A stretch of DNA of 64,000 bases, from contig CANMTP010000006.1 in the NCBI GenBank assembly GCA_947500845.1, positions 124,001-188,000 on the forward strand, given 5' to 3'. The position numbers and the translations under genes are program-made. The notes beneath the pieces are model-generated. The model ran no database searches. It was not told where the DNA came from and worked only from the letters and a program-made list of their open reading frames with translations. Each line of letters starts with the position of its first letter. Position 1 is the stretch's first letter. This DNA is from an uncultured Aquimarina sp. (lineage in GTDB: Bacteria; Bacteroidota; Bacteroidia; Flavobacteriales; Flavobacteriaceae). Shown here piece by piece: positions 9,954 through 17,034 of the stretch.

Positions 9954-10244
9954 ATTTTATACTAAATATATACTGTAAGATGAAAAAAAGAAGAAGTTTT
10001 AAAAATGACATAACAAGTTATATCATTGCTATTTAGACATGCTCGTTAAACCAGAAGCTTTAGATATGAAATTGTAATTTAACGAGACTTTCTTATATCG
10101 AACTCACGTTATTTAAGTTTTTAATTGCTTAGATATAGGCCAGTTATAAGATTAACAAAAAGCTTTGTTAAATTATAATTGATTCATACACAAACGACAC
10201 GAATCTACGTTTATAAGATATATTAATCAATAAATAATTATATC
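9954..10244. promoter_or_regulatory. Divergent intergenic region with a perfect palindrome upstream of the peptide gene
   Basis: This gap separates the minus-strand SDR from the plus-strand Cys-rich peptide and must hold both promoters. It contains a perfect inverted repeat, TTAACAAA (10152-10159) and TTTGTTAA (10164-10171) around a 4-base centre, 73 bases before the peptide start codon. The symmetry fits a dimeric repressor or activator site. It lacks a following T-run, so it is not a terminator. No ORF of interest is seen here. Confidence 0.4.
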
Positions 10245-10409
10245 ATGTTACACGACATTTTAAAGTTAGATGGAGTTGCTGAACTTAACAAATCTCAGCA
10301 AAACTTGATCAATGGCCAGGGTGGTTGTTGTTTAGAATGTGTAAGAGATTCTGATTGTAATGATCCTGAACAAATCTGCGAATTTGCCAGATGTGTTTAT
10401 TTTATGTAA
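10245..10409 (+). CDS. Double-glycine leader peptide with Cys-rich core (putative secreted bacteriocin or signal)
   Basis: A 54-residue ORF below usual gene-calling size. The first 27 residues (M-L-H-D-I-L-K-L-D-G-V then L-N-K-S-Q-Q-N-L-I-N-G-Q-G-G) match the Bacteroidota leader type that ends in Gly-Gly and is cut by C39-peptidase ABC exporters. The 27-residue core holds six Cys with spacing C-C-x2-C-x5-C-x6-C-x4-C and a D-S-D-C segment. It has one Ser and no Thr, so lanthionine rings are unlikely and three disulfides more plausible. It is a single-gene unit: palindrome upstream, strong terminator 53 bases downstream. No exporter or modification enzyme is in the window. Product role (antibacterial, signalling, other) is unknown. 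Confidence 0.75.
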   Translation: MLHDILKLDGVAELNKSQQNLINGQGGCCLECVRDSDCNDPEQICEFARCVYFM

Positions 10410-10461
10410 ATAATAAAGGCCGTACTCTTAAAACCAATTTATTATTACATCATTAGACACT

Positions 10462-10496
10462 AGCCTCAATAACTCATCGTTATTGAGGCTTTTTCT
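10462..10496 (+). terminator. Strong Rho-independent terminator after the Cys-rich peptide
   Basis: A perfect 12-bp stem, AGCCTCAATAAC (10462-10473) against GTTATTGAGGCT (10479-10490), with a 5-base loop and an immediately following T-run. It closes the peptide transcription unit. The 180 bases after it, up to the next gene, show nothing else recognisable. Confidence 0.9.
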
Positions 10497-10774
10497 TGTT
10501 TTATATTAAGAGTTTGACAAAGCAACTTACCGACAATTGCAGAGACTACTTCGAAGTTTTAACATGTGTAGTAACGATATAATTTGCCCTTACGGTTTGT
10601 TGTTCTAAGCATTCTGTAGGTCATAGTTTTTTTGTACAATTTGAAAAAACGGGTTAAACATACGGTTTCCCGTAACCCTTGTTGATAAATTTATTAGTAT
10701 CTTCAACATATTCAAAATTATTCCGGATAAAGCGCACGTTTGGTGATGTTTCGGATGGCTTATGTACACGTACT

Positions 10775-11221
10775 ATGGGATATATTAAAGACTCTCCGTT
10801 TTATCAAGATGCTATACAAGAGATCAAATTTTCTTGCGGCACCTATTATTTATTTGACACATTTGTGGTTGCAGAGGTCGACGAAGGCGTTCTATATACC
10901 TGGGATGATCATGCTCAACCCATAGTAGAAGAATTAACGCATTTATACGATCATAATGGCGAGAACGTAGTATACATTAGTAACCGCGTACATTCTTATT
11001 CTGTAAAACCTAGTGATTGGATCAAGTTCTTTAGAAATAATTATCGATTGCGCGCTTACGCGATCGTAAGTTATACACAAAAGGGACTTATTGCTTCTTT
11101 GGTAGAAAAATTATTCATGCGCAGTAGTTTTAAGAACTTCGATAATCTTGAGGATGCTATCGCCTGGGCCAAAAGTCTTACTCAAAACGGTGATAACACT
11201 CCTAAGCATAAGAGTGCTTAG
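10775..11221 (+). CDS. Conserved hypothetical protein, STAS/SEC14-like in appearance
   Basis: 148 residues from the ATG at 10775 (M-G-Y-I-K-D-S). A TTG start at 10679 would give 180 residues, but the extra N-terminus looks unlike protein-coding sequence. The visible pattern is alternating beta and alpha: F-S-C-G-T-Y-Y-L-F, a Trp-Asp-Asp-His segment, N-V-V-Y-I-S-N-R, and A-Y-A-I-V-S-Y-T. It resembles small Bacteroidota proteins of STAS/SpoIIAA-like fold, but I cannot assign a function. No signal peptide or membrane segment. The gene is followed directly by the first palindromic repeat array. Confidence 0.65.
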   Translation: MGYIKDSPFYQDAIQEIKFSCGTYYLFDTFVVAEVDEGVLYTWDDHAQPIVEELTHLYDHNGENVVYISNRVHSYSVKPSDWIKFFRNNYRLRAYAIVSYTQKGLIASLVEKLFMRSSFKNFDNLEDAIAWAKSLTQNGDNTPKHKSA

Positions 11222-11227
11222 ATGTAA

Positions 11228-11455
11228 GGGCTTCGACTAAGCGATTCCTGAGATTGCCCGACTTCTAGAGGATCAGCCCCCAATGAGAATTTAAAGGGTG
11301 AGGCTCTCAAACCCTGAATCTACTTTATCCGGACTTCGAGTGCCTCAGTCCTCGATTTATTCGAACCCTGAGGTTACTCGAAGGGTGAGTATACGGGCTT
11401 CGAGAACCTCAGCCCTCGATGAGAGTTCGAAGGGCGAGGAGATTCTAGATATTTT
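11228..11455. repeat. REP/REPIN-like palindromic repeat array 1
   Basis: Four hairpins occur in alternating orientation. Stems and positions: AGGGT/ACCCT (11295-11299 with 11311-11315), GGACT/AGTCC (11331-11335 with 11347-11351), ACCCT/AGGGT (11365-11369 with 11382-11386) and GGGCT/AGCCC (11395-11399 with 11411-11415). Each has the same plan: a 5-bp outer stem, a 2-base bulge on one side only, an inner GAG/CTC stem and a 3-4 base loop. The outer stems differ in sequence but stay complementary. The array fills the gap before the AraC gene and accidentally extends its reading frame. Confidence 0.85.
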
Positions 11456-11531
11456 CACCAAACCATCTTTATATACTAAAAGTACGCCACTTATTTCAGA
11501 TACTTTTTATATTTACCCGATAAATAGGGAT

Positions 11532-12569
11532 ATGGACTTACAGCAACAACTCATTTTTTTGTTTAGTGCTCTTGGCGGATTTAATGGATTATTTTTGAGC
11601 TTGTATTTTGCCTTTTTCTCTAAGCAAAAAAAATCATCCAATTACTTTTTATCAGCTTTGCTTTTGGTTCTTAGTATAAGAATTATCAAGTCTGTATTTT
11701 TTTATTTTAATAATGATCTGTCTCAAATATTTATTCAGACGGGACTTTCGGCCTGTGTACTCATTGGACCATTCCTGTACCTATACCTTATAGCTGCATT
11801 TAGAAAAAAGACTTCAAAAAATTGGTGGCTTCATGTTGTACCTGTTGCAATTATTGTGATTGCTTTAAGCTATGCCTATCCGTATTGGGAATATCGAAGA
11901 ATATGGGCCATGTTTATTGTTAAAGGAATCTATGTGCAGTGGCTCATCTATATCCTATTGTCAGGTATATTACTAAAACCTATACTAAAAAAGCTTTTTG
12001 TTCGTGATTCAAAATTGAGAGATGTAGAGGTCTGGATGATCAGTATTTTTATTGGTATTACACTAATTTGGTTGGGTTATAATATTGGATCATATACCTC
12101 ATATATTGTAGGCGCAGTATCATTTTCATTTGTTTTTTATCTACTGGTGTTGTTTTGGGTTTTTAAAAGAAAAAAATACACCATGTTTTTTGACGAACCG
12201 GTAAAGTATGCCAATAAAAAAATTGAAGACGTAGAGGCTATTGCTTTTCAAAAACAACTACATCATCTTGTTACAGAGCGACAATTATATAAAAATTCCA
12301 ACATAAAACTAAGCGATATCGCTAAGCAATTACAAGTGCCACCACACTATCTTTCTCAATTCCTGAATGATAATCTGGGAAAGAGCTTTTCTTTATTTAT
12401 AAACGAATATCGTATTGAAGAAGCAAAGCGATTGCTGTCTGGTAAAAGTAAGTACACTACCGAAGCTATTGGCTATGAGTGTGGATTCAATTCAAAATCG
12501 ACCTTCTTTACAACTTTCAAAAAGATAGCAGGTGTTACACCGGCACAGTTTAAGAATGCGCAGTCATAG
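11532..12569 (+). CDS. AraC-family transcriptional regulator with N-terminal membrane domain
   Basis: 345 residues from the Met in M-D-L-Q-Q-Q-L-I-F. The frame is open 78 codons further upstream (to 11298), but those codons are translated palindromic repeat and should not be annotated. Residues about 1-215 contain six or seven hydrophobic helices. The C-terminal about 100 residues are an AraC-type double helix-turn-helix (I-K-L-S-D-I-A-K-Q-L, then Y-E-C-G-F-N-S-K-S-T-F-F-T-T-F-K-K). This membrane-AraC layout is common in Bacteroidota and suggests a membrane sensor that binds DNA from the cytoplasmic face. It precedes the DJ-1/PfpI and NTF2-like genes by 88 bases and may control them. Confidence 0.9.
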   Translation: MDLQQQLIFLFSALGGFNGLFLSLYFAFFSKQKKSSNYFLSALLLVLSIRIIKSVFFYFNNDLSQIFIQTGLSACVLIGPFLYLYLIAAFRKKTSKNWWLHVVPVAIIVIALSYAYPYWEYRRIWAMFIVKGIYVQWLIYILLSGILLKPILKKLFVRDSKLRDVEVWMISIFIGITLIWLGYNIGSYTSYIVGAVSFSFVFYLLVLFWVFKRKKYTMFFDEPVKYANKKIEDVEAIAFQKQLHHLVTERQLYKNSNIKLSDIAKQLQVPPHYLSQFLNDNLGKSFSLFINEYRIEEAKRLLSGKSKYTTEAIGYECGFNSKSTFFTTFKKIAGVTPAQFKNAQS

Positions 12570-12657
12570 TTCTGTTTTATAAATCCGAACTTCTATTTTA
12601 TAATTCATAAATCATTTTTACCCAAGATGTTTCAATTTGCTGAAAAATTTAATCAGT

Positions 12658-13428
12658 ATGCGAAATATCATCAATCTTATTTGTCTCACATTTCTAATAT
12701 CAGGATGCAGTACTTCTTTAAAGAGCGATGTACAACAATCATCTTTAGGTAACATTTTAATTATTACCTCTAACCAACATACGTATGGCAATACCGATAT
12801 GAATACGGCTAATCATTTTGCAGAAATTGTTTTGGCCTATGATATATTAGTAACTGCCGGATATCATGTAGATTTTGTAAGCCCCAAAGGAGGAGCAATT
12901 CCAATAGGATATATCAAAACCTCGGATAGCATTCAAAAGAAATACGTATATGATGCAGCCTTTATGAATTTACTCAAAACCACCAAAAAAGCGACAGATA
13001 TTAATCCTGATGATTACAAAGCGGTGTATTATTGCGGAGGAGGGGCAGCTATGTTTGGTGTACCCGAAAATATATCAATTCAAAACATAAGTAGCCAAAT
13101 ATACGCTAACCAAGGGGTCATATCTGCAGTATGCCATGGTACAGCGGGTATTGTACATCTAAAAGCTAAAAATGGCAATTATATATATCAAGGGAAGAAA
13201 GTTAACGGGTTTCCAGATCTATTTGAAAACAAAAAGGCAGCTTATTACCAGCAGTTTCCATTTTCTATCGAAGAGACTATCAATAACAACGGAGGAAACT
13301 TTGTATACTCCAAAAAGGGATGGGATAGCTATTATACCGTAGATGAAAGACTAATCACAGGCCAGGACCCGACGGCTTCCAAAGTAGTTGCGCAAAAAAT
13401 TATAGAAACACTTCAAAAAACCAATTAA
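12658..13428 (+). CDS. DJ-1/PfpI family lipoprotein
   Basis: 256 residues from the Met of M-R-N-I-I-N-L; an upstream alternative start at 12637 places seven residues before the signal peptide. L-I-S-G-C is a lipoprotein processing site. The body is a DJ-1/PfpI (class I glutamine amidotransferase-like) domain: V-Y-Y-C-G-G-G-A-A-M-F strand and the nucleophile elbow A-V-C-H-G-T-A-G with Cys-His. Members include chaperones, glyoxalases and proteases, so the exact reaction cannot be read. A lipid-anchored copy is unusual compared with cytosolic DJ-1 proteins. It leads a tight run with two secreted NTF2-like proteins (gaps of 11 and 9 bases). Confidence 0.85.
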   Translation: MRNIINLICLTFLISGCSTSLKSDVQQSSLGNILIITSNQHTYGNTDMNTANHFAEIVLAYDILVTAGYHVDFVSPKGGAIPIGYIKTSDSIQKKYVYDAAFMNLLKTTKKATDINPDDYKAVYYCGGGAAMFGVPENISIQNISSQIYANQGVISAVCHGTAGIVHLKAKNGNYIYQGKKVNGFPDLFENKKAAYYQQFPFSIEETINNNGGNFVYSKKGWDSYYTVDERLITGQDPTASKVVAQKIIETLQKTN

Positions 13429-13439
13429 CAATTAAAATA

Positions 13440-13874
13440 ATGAATCTAATGAGAAAGCAAATTTTAATAGTCCTAATGTTTTTAAGTTTTACAGCGGTAG
13501 TTTCTGCCCAACAATCAGATTATCAAAAAATTGAGCAAACCGTATCCTATTATTTAGATGGCGGAACTAACAATGACTTTGAGACCGTAAAAAAAGCTTT
13601 TCACCCCAATGCTACCATGAGAGGTATTCGGCAAGGAAAGTATTGGGAGACCAATGCTGTAGAATTTTTTAAGAGCGTGATCAAACCGGGACCTAAACAA
13701 AATCGTAAAACCCGGGTTGCCTACATTAATATTTCTGATAATATTGCTAATGCGCGTCTGGAAATTGAATATCCTACATTTATGTTTATCGATTATATGA
13801 ATTTGTTAAAGATTGATGGGGATTGGAAAATAGTAGGTAAAATATATACCAGAAAATCACTTAATAAAAAATAA
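13440..13874 (+). CDS. Secreted NTF2-like protein (putative lumazine-binding type)
   Basis: 144 residues with a signal peptide ending near S-A-Q-Q. The mature part begins Y-Q-K-I-E-Q-T-V-S-Y-Y-L-D-G and continues F-H-P-N-A-T-M-R-G, with a final D-G-D-W-K-I-V-G-K-I-Y strand. These are typical of the NTF2-like 'putative lumazine-binding' family seen widely in Bacteroidota. The fold is a cone-shaped pocket that may bind small molecules or serve as an enzyme; the name does not prove lumazine binding. Second gene of the DJ-1 run. Confidence 0.8.
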   Translation: MNLMRKQILIVLMFLSFTAVVSAQQSDYQKIEQTVSYYLDGGTNNDFETVKKAFHPNATMRGIRQGKYWETNAVEFFKSVIKPGPKQNRKTRVAYINISDNIANARLEIEYPTFMFIDYMNLLKIDGDWKIVGKIYTRKSLNKK

Positions 13875-13883
13875 GAGAATGCT

Positions 13884-14336
13884 ATGAGAACACTAGTGAT
13901 AATGATACTTATGCTTTTAACGAGTTATTTCATAAGCGCACAAACGTATATTGGAAATAAAGAGGAAATCAATAAAATTTTAAAAAACCTGGAAAGCTTT
14001 TCGAATTATGTCATGAATTCTGAATACGATCTGATTGGAAATTCTTACACTATAGATGCCAAAATATTTCCAAATAACACAAAAATTATTGAAGGAAAGA
14101 CTGCGATTGTCGAGTACTGGACCTTACCCGAAGGAGTACACACAGTACATCATAAAATTATGCCCGATGAGATCCAAATCGTTGAGGATACAGCCTATGA
14201 TTATGGATACTACGAAGGTGCAACCCAAAAGGCAGACGGTAAAAAGGCTACTTGGAAAGGTAAATATGTTATTGTTTGGAAAAAACAAGCAGATACCTGG
14301 AAGATATACCTCGATATCTGGAATAGTGTGAAGTAA
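13884..14336 (+). CDS. Secreted SnoaL/DUF4440-like (NTF2 fold) protein
   Basis: 150 residues with a signal peptide (M-R-T-L-V-I-M-I-L-M, cleavage near I-S-A-Q). The mature protein has the NTF2-like order: N-terminal helices, an F-P-N-N-T-K-I-I-E-G loop, then G-K-Y-V-I-V-W-K-K-Q and T-W-K-I-Y-L-D-I-W-N strands. It follows the previous NTF2-like gene by 9 bases and is clearly the same transcript. Function unknown. Its stop codon is followed at once by repeat array 2. Confidence 0.75.
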   Translation: MRTLVIMILMLLTSYFISAQTYIGNKEEINKILKNLESFSNYVMNSEYDLIGNSYTIDAKIFPNNTKIIEGKTAIVEYWTLPEGVHTVHHKIMPDEIQIVEDTAYDYGYYEGATQKADGKKATWKGKYVIVWKKQADTWKIYLDIWNSVK

Positions 14337-14340
14337 AGAC

Positions 14341-14640
14341 AGAGTTTTCGAACCCTGAGGTTACTCGAAGGGTGAGTGTACGGACTATGAGTGCCTCAGT
14401 CCTCGATGAGTTTGAAGGGTGAGGCTCTCGATGTGAGTTCGAAGGGTGAGGCTCTCGATGTGAGTTCGAAGGGTGAGGCTCTCGATGTGAGTTCGAAGGG
14501 TGAGGCTCTCGAACCCTGAATCTACCTTATCCGGGCTTCGAGAACCTCAGCCCTCGATTTATTCGAACCCTGAGGTTACTCGAAGGGTGAGTGTACGGAC
14601 TTCGAGGACCTCAGTCCTCAGTTAAAATTCTCGGGTTTCA
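14341..14640. repeat. REP/REPIN-like palindromic repeat array 2, with 27-bp tandem units
   Basis: Complete hairpins of the same plan as array 1: ACCCT/AGGGT (14352-14373), GGACT/AGTCC (14382-14402, bulge AT instead of TC), AGGGT/ACCCT (from 14496), GGGCT/AGCCC (14533-14553), ACCCT/AGGGT (14567-14588) and GGACT/AGTCC (14597-14617). Between 14414 and 14494 there are three exact 27-bp tandem copies that keep the 5' half of the hairpin but not its 3' stem, followed by a full copy. It ends about 60 bases before the GIY-YIG start codon. Confidence 0.9.
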
Positions 14641-14697
14641 AAAAATGAAACTGGTAACTTGTATTATTGTAAATTCTCAACTCTTGAAGAATTTAGT

Positions 14698-15060
14698 ATG
14701 ACAGGTTATATGTATGTTTTAGAATGTAGTGATGGTAGTTATTATACGGGTAGTACCAAAGATCTTAATAGAAGATTAAAACAACACCAAAATGGAGAAG
14801 GAGCAAACCACACTAAGAAAAGACTGCCGGTACGACTATTATATTATGAAAAATATGATCGTATTGATACTGCTTTTTATAGGGAAAAACAGATACAAGG
14901 CTGGTCAAGGGCAAAAAAAGAAGTCTTGATAAGAGGAGAAGTAGAAACTTTACCTGGATTATCGATGGCTTATCGTGACAAGGGGACTTCGAGAACCTCG
15001 GTCCTCGATGAGAATTCGAAGGGTGAATATACGGACTTCGAGAACCTCAGTCCTCGATGA
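14698..15060 (+). CDS. Small GIY-YIG nuclease whose C-terminus runs into a palindromic repeat
   Basis: 120 residues from the Met of M-T-G-Y-M-Y-V-L. An earlier start at 14659 would add 13 residues read from the upstream flank. Residues about 4-85 are a UvrC-type GIY-YIG domain: Y-M-Y-V-L then Y-Y-T-G-S-T-K-D-L, with the conserved Arg in D-L-N-R-R-L and a W-S-R-A-K-K-E helix. Such stand-alone domains cleave DNA. The last about 25 codons (from 14984) are palindromic repeat units, and the stop codon lies inside the repeat. Repeat arrays border the gene on both sides. A role in moving or copying the repeat is attractive but unproven; a repair role is the alternative. Confidence 0.85.
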   Translation: MTGYMYVLECSDGSYYTGSTKDLNRRLKQHQNGEGANHTKKRLPVRLLYYEKYDRIDTAFYREKQIQGWSRAKKEVLIRGEVETLPGLSMAYRDKGTSRTSVLDENSKGEYTDFENLSPR

Positions 15061-15130
15061 GAGCTAGAAGGGTGAGGCTATCGATGAGTTCGAAGGGTGA
15101 GGCTCTCGAACCCTGAGGTCATTCGAAGGA
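14980..15130. repeat. REP/REPIN-like palindromic repeat array 3
   Basis: Hairpins: GGACT/GGTCC with a G-T wobble (14984-15004), GGACT/AGTCC (15033-15053) and AGGGT/ACCCT (15094-15114), plus a partial unit near 15068. The first two lie inside the GIY-YIG reading frame. The array ends about 80 bases before the next gene. Confidence 0.85.
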
Positions 15131-15210
15131 TAAATTATATCCCAGTTTCAAAAAATGAAACTGGCAGCCTGTATCATTGCATATTATTAACAAAATAAAA
15201 CAATGATACC

Positions 15211-15912
15211 ATGTCTAAAGAAAATTTTGACACAAAGTTAGCCGTATTAGAAAACATGTCACAAGAGGTGATAAAAGCACCGGCACAACCGGTAGATGTT
15301 ACCACGCAAGAAGCAGAAAACCTATTTATCTGGGTGCAAGAAGATAAACAGGCTTTGAATAGAAAAGGACTGGACTGGGAAACTTTTGTAGATGACCTGC
15401 CGGTTCGTACAGGGGCATGTCGGTATGCACAAGCGGTATGGACAAAGGAACGCTATAGCCAGGAAGAAGCCGCTAAAACATGGAGAGAAGAGGCTCCGAA
15501 AGCGTACGAATTTAGGAATGACCTATTAGCCGATTTGCGGTTTGCTTTTCGTAAACGCCCTGATCTATTAAGCCGCGTACGTGAAATCGCTAATGGAGAT
15601 GGAGACGCCGATATGATCCAGGATCTTATGGACATTAGTGTATTAGGAAAATCAAACCTGGTAGAACTTGAAAAGATCAAGTACGATCTTAAGCTGCTAA
15701 ATATCGCAGAGCAAAAGTCTGATAGTCTTGCCGAATTACTGGCCAAGGCCAACGGAGCTACCTTAGACAACTCAAAAGCCAAAGAAATACGCGATCGTGC
15801 TTTTACCCACCTTAAAGAAGCGATAGATGAGATTAGGGATACGGGTAAATATGCCTTTAGAAAAGATCCCGAGCGTTACAAAGGTTACATAAGCCGATAC
15901 CGACGCAGGTAA
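15211..15912 (+). CDS. Hypothetical helical protein
   Basis: 233 residues, not recognised. It is predicted mostly alpha-helical and highly charged, with no signal peptide or membrane segment. It ends in a basic tail (Y-I-S-R-Y-R-R-R). Features such as V-R-T-G-A-C-R-Y-A-Q-A-V-W and F-A-F-R-K-R-P-D-L-L look like a compact cytosolic domain. Its codon use appears somewhat more GC-rich than neighbouring genes, and it sits between repeat array 3 and a GC-rich island, so acquisition from elsewhere is possible. A strong hairpin terminator follows 26 bases after the stop. Confidence 0.7.
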   Translation: MSKENFDTKLAVLENMSQEVIKAPAQPVDVTTQEAENLFIWVQEDKQALNRKGLDWETFVDDLPVRTGACRYAQAVWTKERYSQEEAAKTWREEAPKAYEFRNDLLADLRFAFRKRPDLLSRVREIANGDGDADMIQDLMDISVLGKSNLVELEKIKYDLKLLNIAEQKSDSLAELLAKANGATLDNSKAKEIRDRAFTHLKEAIDEIRDTGKYAFRKDPERYKGYISRYRRR

Positions 15913-15934
15913 ATTTGTAAAACACCTAGTATTA

Positions 15935-16160
15935 CTGACCCGCGCACTGGGTTGGGGTATCCGCACAGCGCGGACACCCCTCCCCGGTGCGCGGGTTTCT
16001 TTTTACCCTGCGCGGACGGGTCACCCCATACCGCTGATCGATACACCTGGTGCGCGGGAAGGTCACCACCAGATGCGGAGCACCTACCGTGTGCCGTTGG
16101 TCGATAAAAAAGTGTGGGGGAGGGTTGTGGGGTTGCGCGGAGGGTGTTTGAGGTGTTGTT
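15935..16160. other. GC-rich intergenic island
   Basis: In a genome with AT-rich spacers, this stretch is strikingly GC-rich. It begins with a long hairpin (see the terminator entry) and continues with related motifs: GTGCGCGGG occurs twice (15987 and again near 16051), GCGCGGAC twice, and CCGCTGATCGATA is echoed by CCGTTGGTCGATA. Open frames crossing it on the minus strand look like translated low-complexity DNA. It may be a second intergenic repeat family, an RNA gene or foreign DNA. Confidence 0.5.
15939..16004 (+). terminator. Very long GC-rich hairpin with T-run
   Basis: CCCGCGCAC (15939-15947) pairs with GTGCGCGGG (15987-15995). Inside it GGG pairs with CCC, GGGG with CCCC, and TCCGC with GCGGA, giving a nearly continuous 57-base hairpin followed by TTTCTTTTT. 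It terminates the preceding hypothetical gene. It is far longer and more GC-rich than needed for termination, so it may have another role. Confidence 0.8.
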
Positions 16161-16182
16161 AGTCGAGGAAATGTTGCTATGT

Positions 16183-16455
16183 TTAATTTTTATGCTTACC
16201 TGAACTCTCAAGATGAGTTTCATAACCACAAACTGTTCTCCCAAATATATTTTTAGCTTTTCGGAGAGTTATTTTTGCAATGCTATCATTGCATTTGGTC
16301 AGTCCTTTGCAATCCTGTTTGTAATGATATTTTTTGCTTGTCATGCTATTACAGATATATACCTGTATTTCATCTTTTTTCTTTTCTTTCTTTTGTTCTT
16401 GACTATATGCTGAGTAGGATAGAAGCACTATCAGTATTGTAAACATTGTTTTCAT
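16183..16455 (-). CDS. Small secreted Cys-containing protein
   Basis: 90 residues with a signal peptide (M-K-T-M-F-T-I-L-I-V to S-A-Y-S) and a Lys-rich linker. The mature domain V-Y-I-C-N-S, Y-H-Y-K-Q-D-C-K-G-L, K-I-T-L-R-K-A-K and F-G-R-T-V-C-G-Y-E follows a small Cys/His pattern found repeatedly in Bacteroidota exported proteins, possibly a zinc-binding or disulfide-stabilised module. Function unknown. It is the last gene of the nine-gene minus-strand run, 27 bases after the nuclease gene. The stop lies close to the GC-rich island. Confidence 0.7.
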   Translation of the reverse strand: MKTMFTILIVLLSYSAYSQEQKKEKKKDEIQVYICNSMTSKKYHYKQDCKGLTKCNDSIAKITLRKAKNIFGRTVCGYETHLESSGKHKN

Positions 16456-16482
16456 GTTGGTTTAGTTTTATTAGCATATATA

Positions 16483-16992
16483 TTATTGATTTGTTTTCTT
16501 ATTCTTTGATGTCTTTCTTTTTCTGAATAGCCAGGGTTCTATCAATTTCTCTTGAGACCACATTCCTTTTTTATGTATTCGGGCTTGGTCTTCTAGAATA
16601 CGATAGGTAGTATCCTTTGAATACTTTCTAAAATGCAATGCATATCCATTAGCCACCAATTCCTTGTTTAAGACTTGATCTTTATACTCAATCACAGCAA
16701 TAAGTCTTCTGTATCTATCAAATTTCCCTCTAGAAATTACTTTTACCTTTTTATCAAAGCAGAAATCAGAAGTGAATTGCTTCGCTTTTTGTCCAAAAGG
16801 TTGTTTTTTCTCAGGGCAATCTATGTGTTCTAATCGTATAACTATAGGTTCTTTTTTATAGAGTACTTCTATAGTATCGCCATCTTTTACTCCAATAACT
16901 TTGGCATAAAACTCTTCTGGAAGTTTATTATCATATGTAAACGATAATAATGTACAAAGAATAAATAGCAAAATAGAGTATCTTTTAGTCAT
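16483..16992 (-). CDS. Secreted thermonuclease (staphylococcal nuclease family)
   Basis: 169 residues with an N-terminal signal sequence. The nuclease fold is clear: V-K-D-G-D-T-I-E-V, then I-R-L-E-H-I-D-C-P-E-K (active-site Arg, Asp, Glu) and F-D-R-Y-R-R (second catalytic Arg). All key residues of the SNase family are present, so a calcium-dependent exported nuclease acting on DNA or RNA is expected. The C-terminal tail is strongly basic. Upstream genes in the same run encode an Excalibur-type lipoprotein, a domain often found with such nucleases, and a vWA-like lipoprotein. Confidence 0.9.
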   Translation of the reverse strand: MTKRYSILLFILCTLLSFTYDNKLPEEFYAKVIGVKDGDTIEVLYKKEPIVIRLEHIDCPEKKQPFGQKAKQFTSDFCFDKKVKVISRGKFDRYRRLIAVIEYKDQVLNKELVANGYALHFRKYSKDTTYRILEDQARIHKKGMWSQEKLIEPWLFRKRKTSKNKKTNQ

Positions 16993-17034
16993 TTGGTTTA
17001 TTTTCTGATACTTAAATGTATTGATTTAAAGTGA

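Noticed and set aside
10245..10409. Lanthipeptide precursor
   Set aside because: The core has only one Ser and no Thr, too few for lanthionine rings, and no LanB/LanC/LanM enzyme is nearby.
14414..14512. CRISPR-like array of regular repeats
   Set aside because: The 27-bp units are directly adjacent with no spacers, and no cas genes are present. It is a tandem repeat of REP-like sequence.
15772..16244. Minus-strand ORFs across the GC-rich island
   Set aside because: They arise from GC-rich repeat DNA, which has few stop codons, and overlap the end of a better plus-strand gene.
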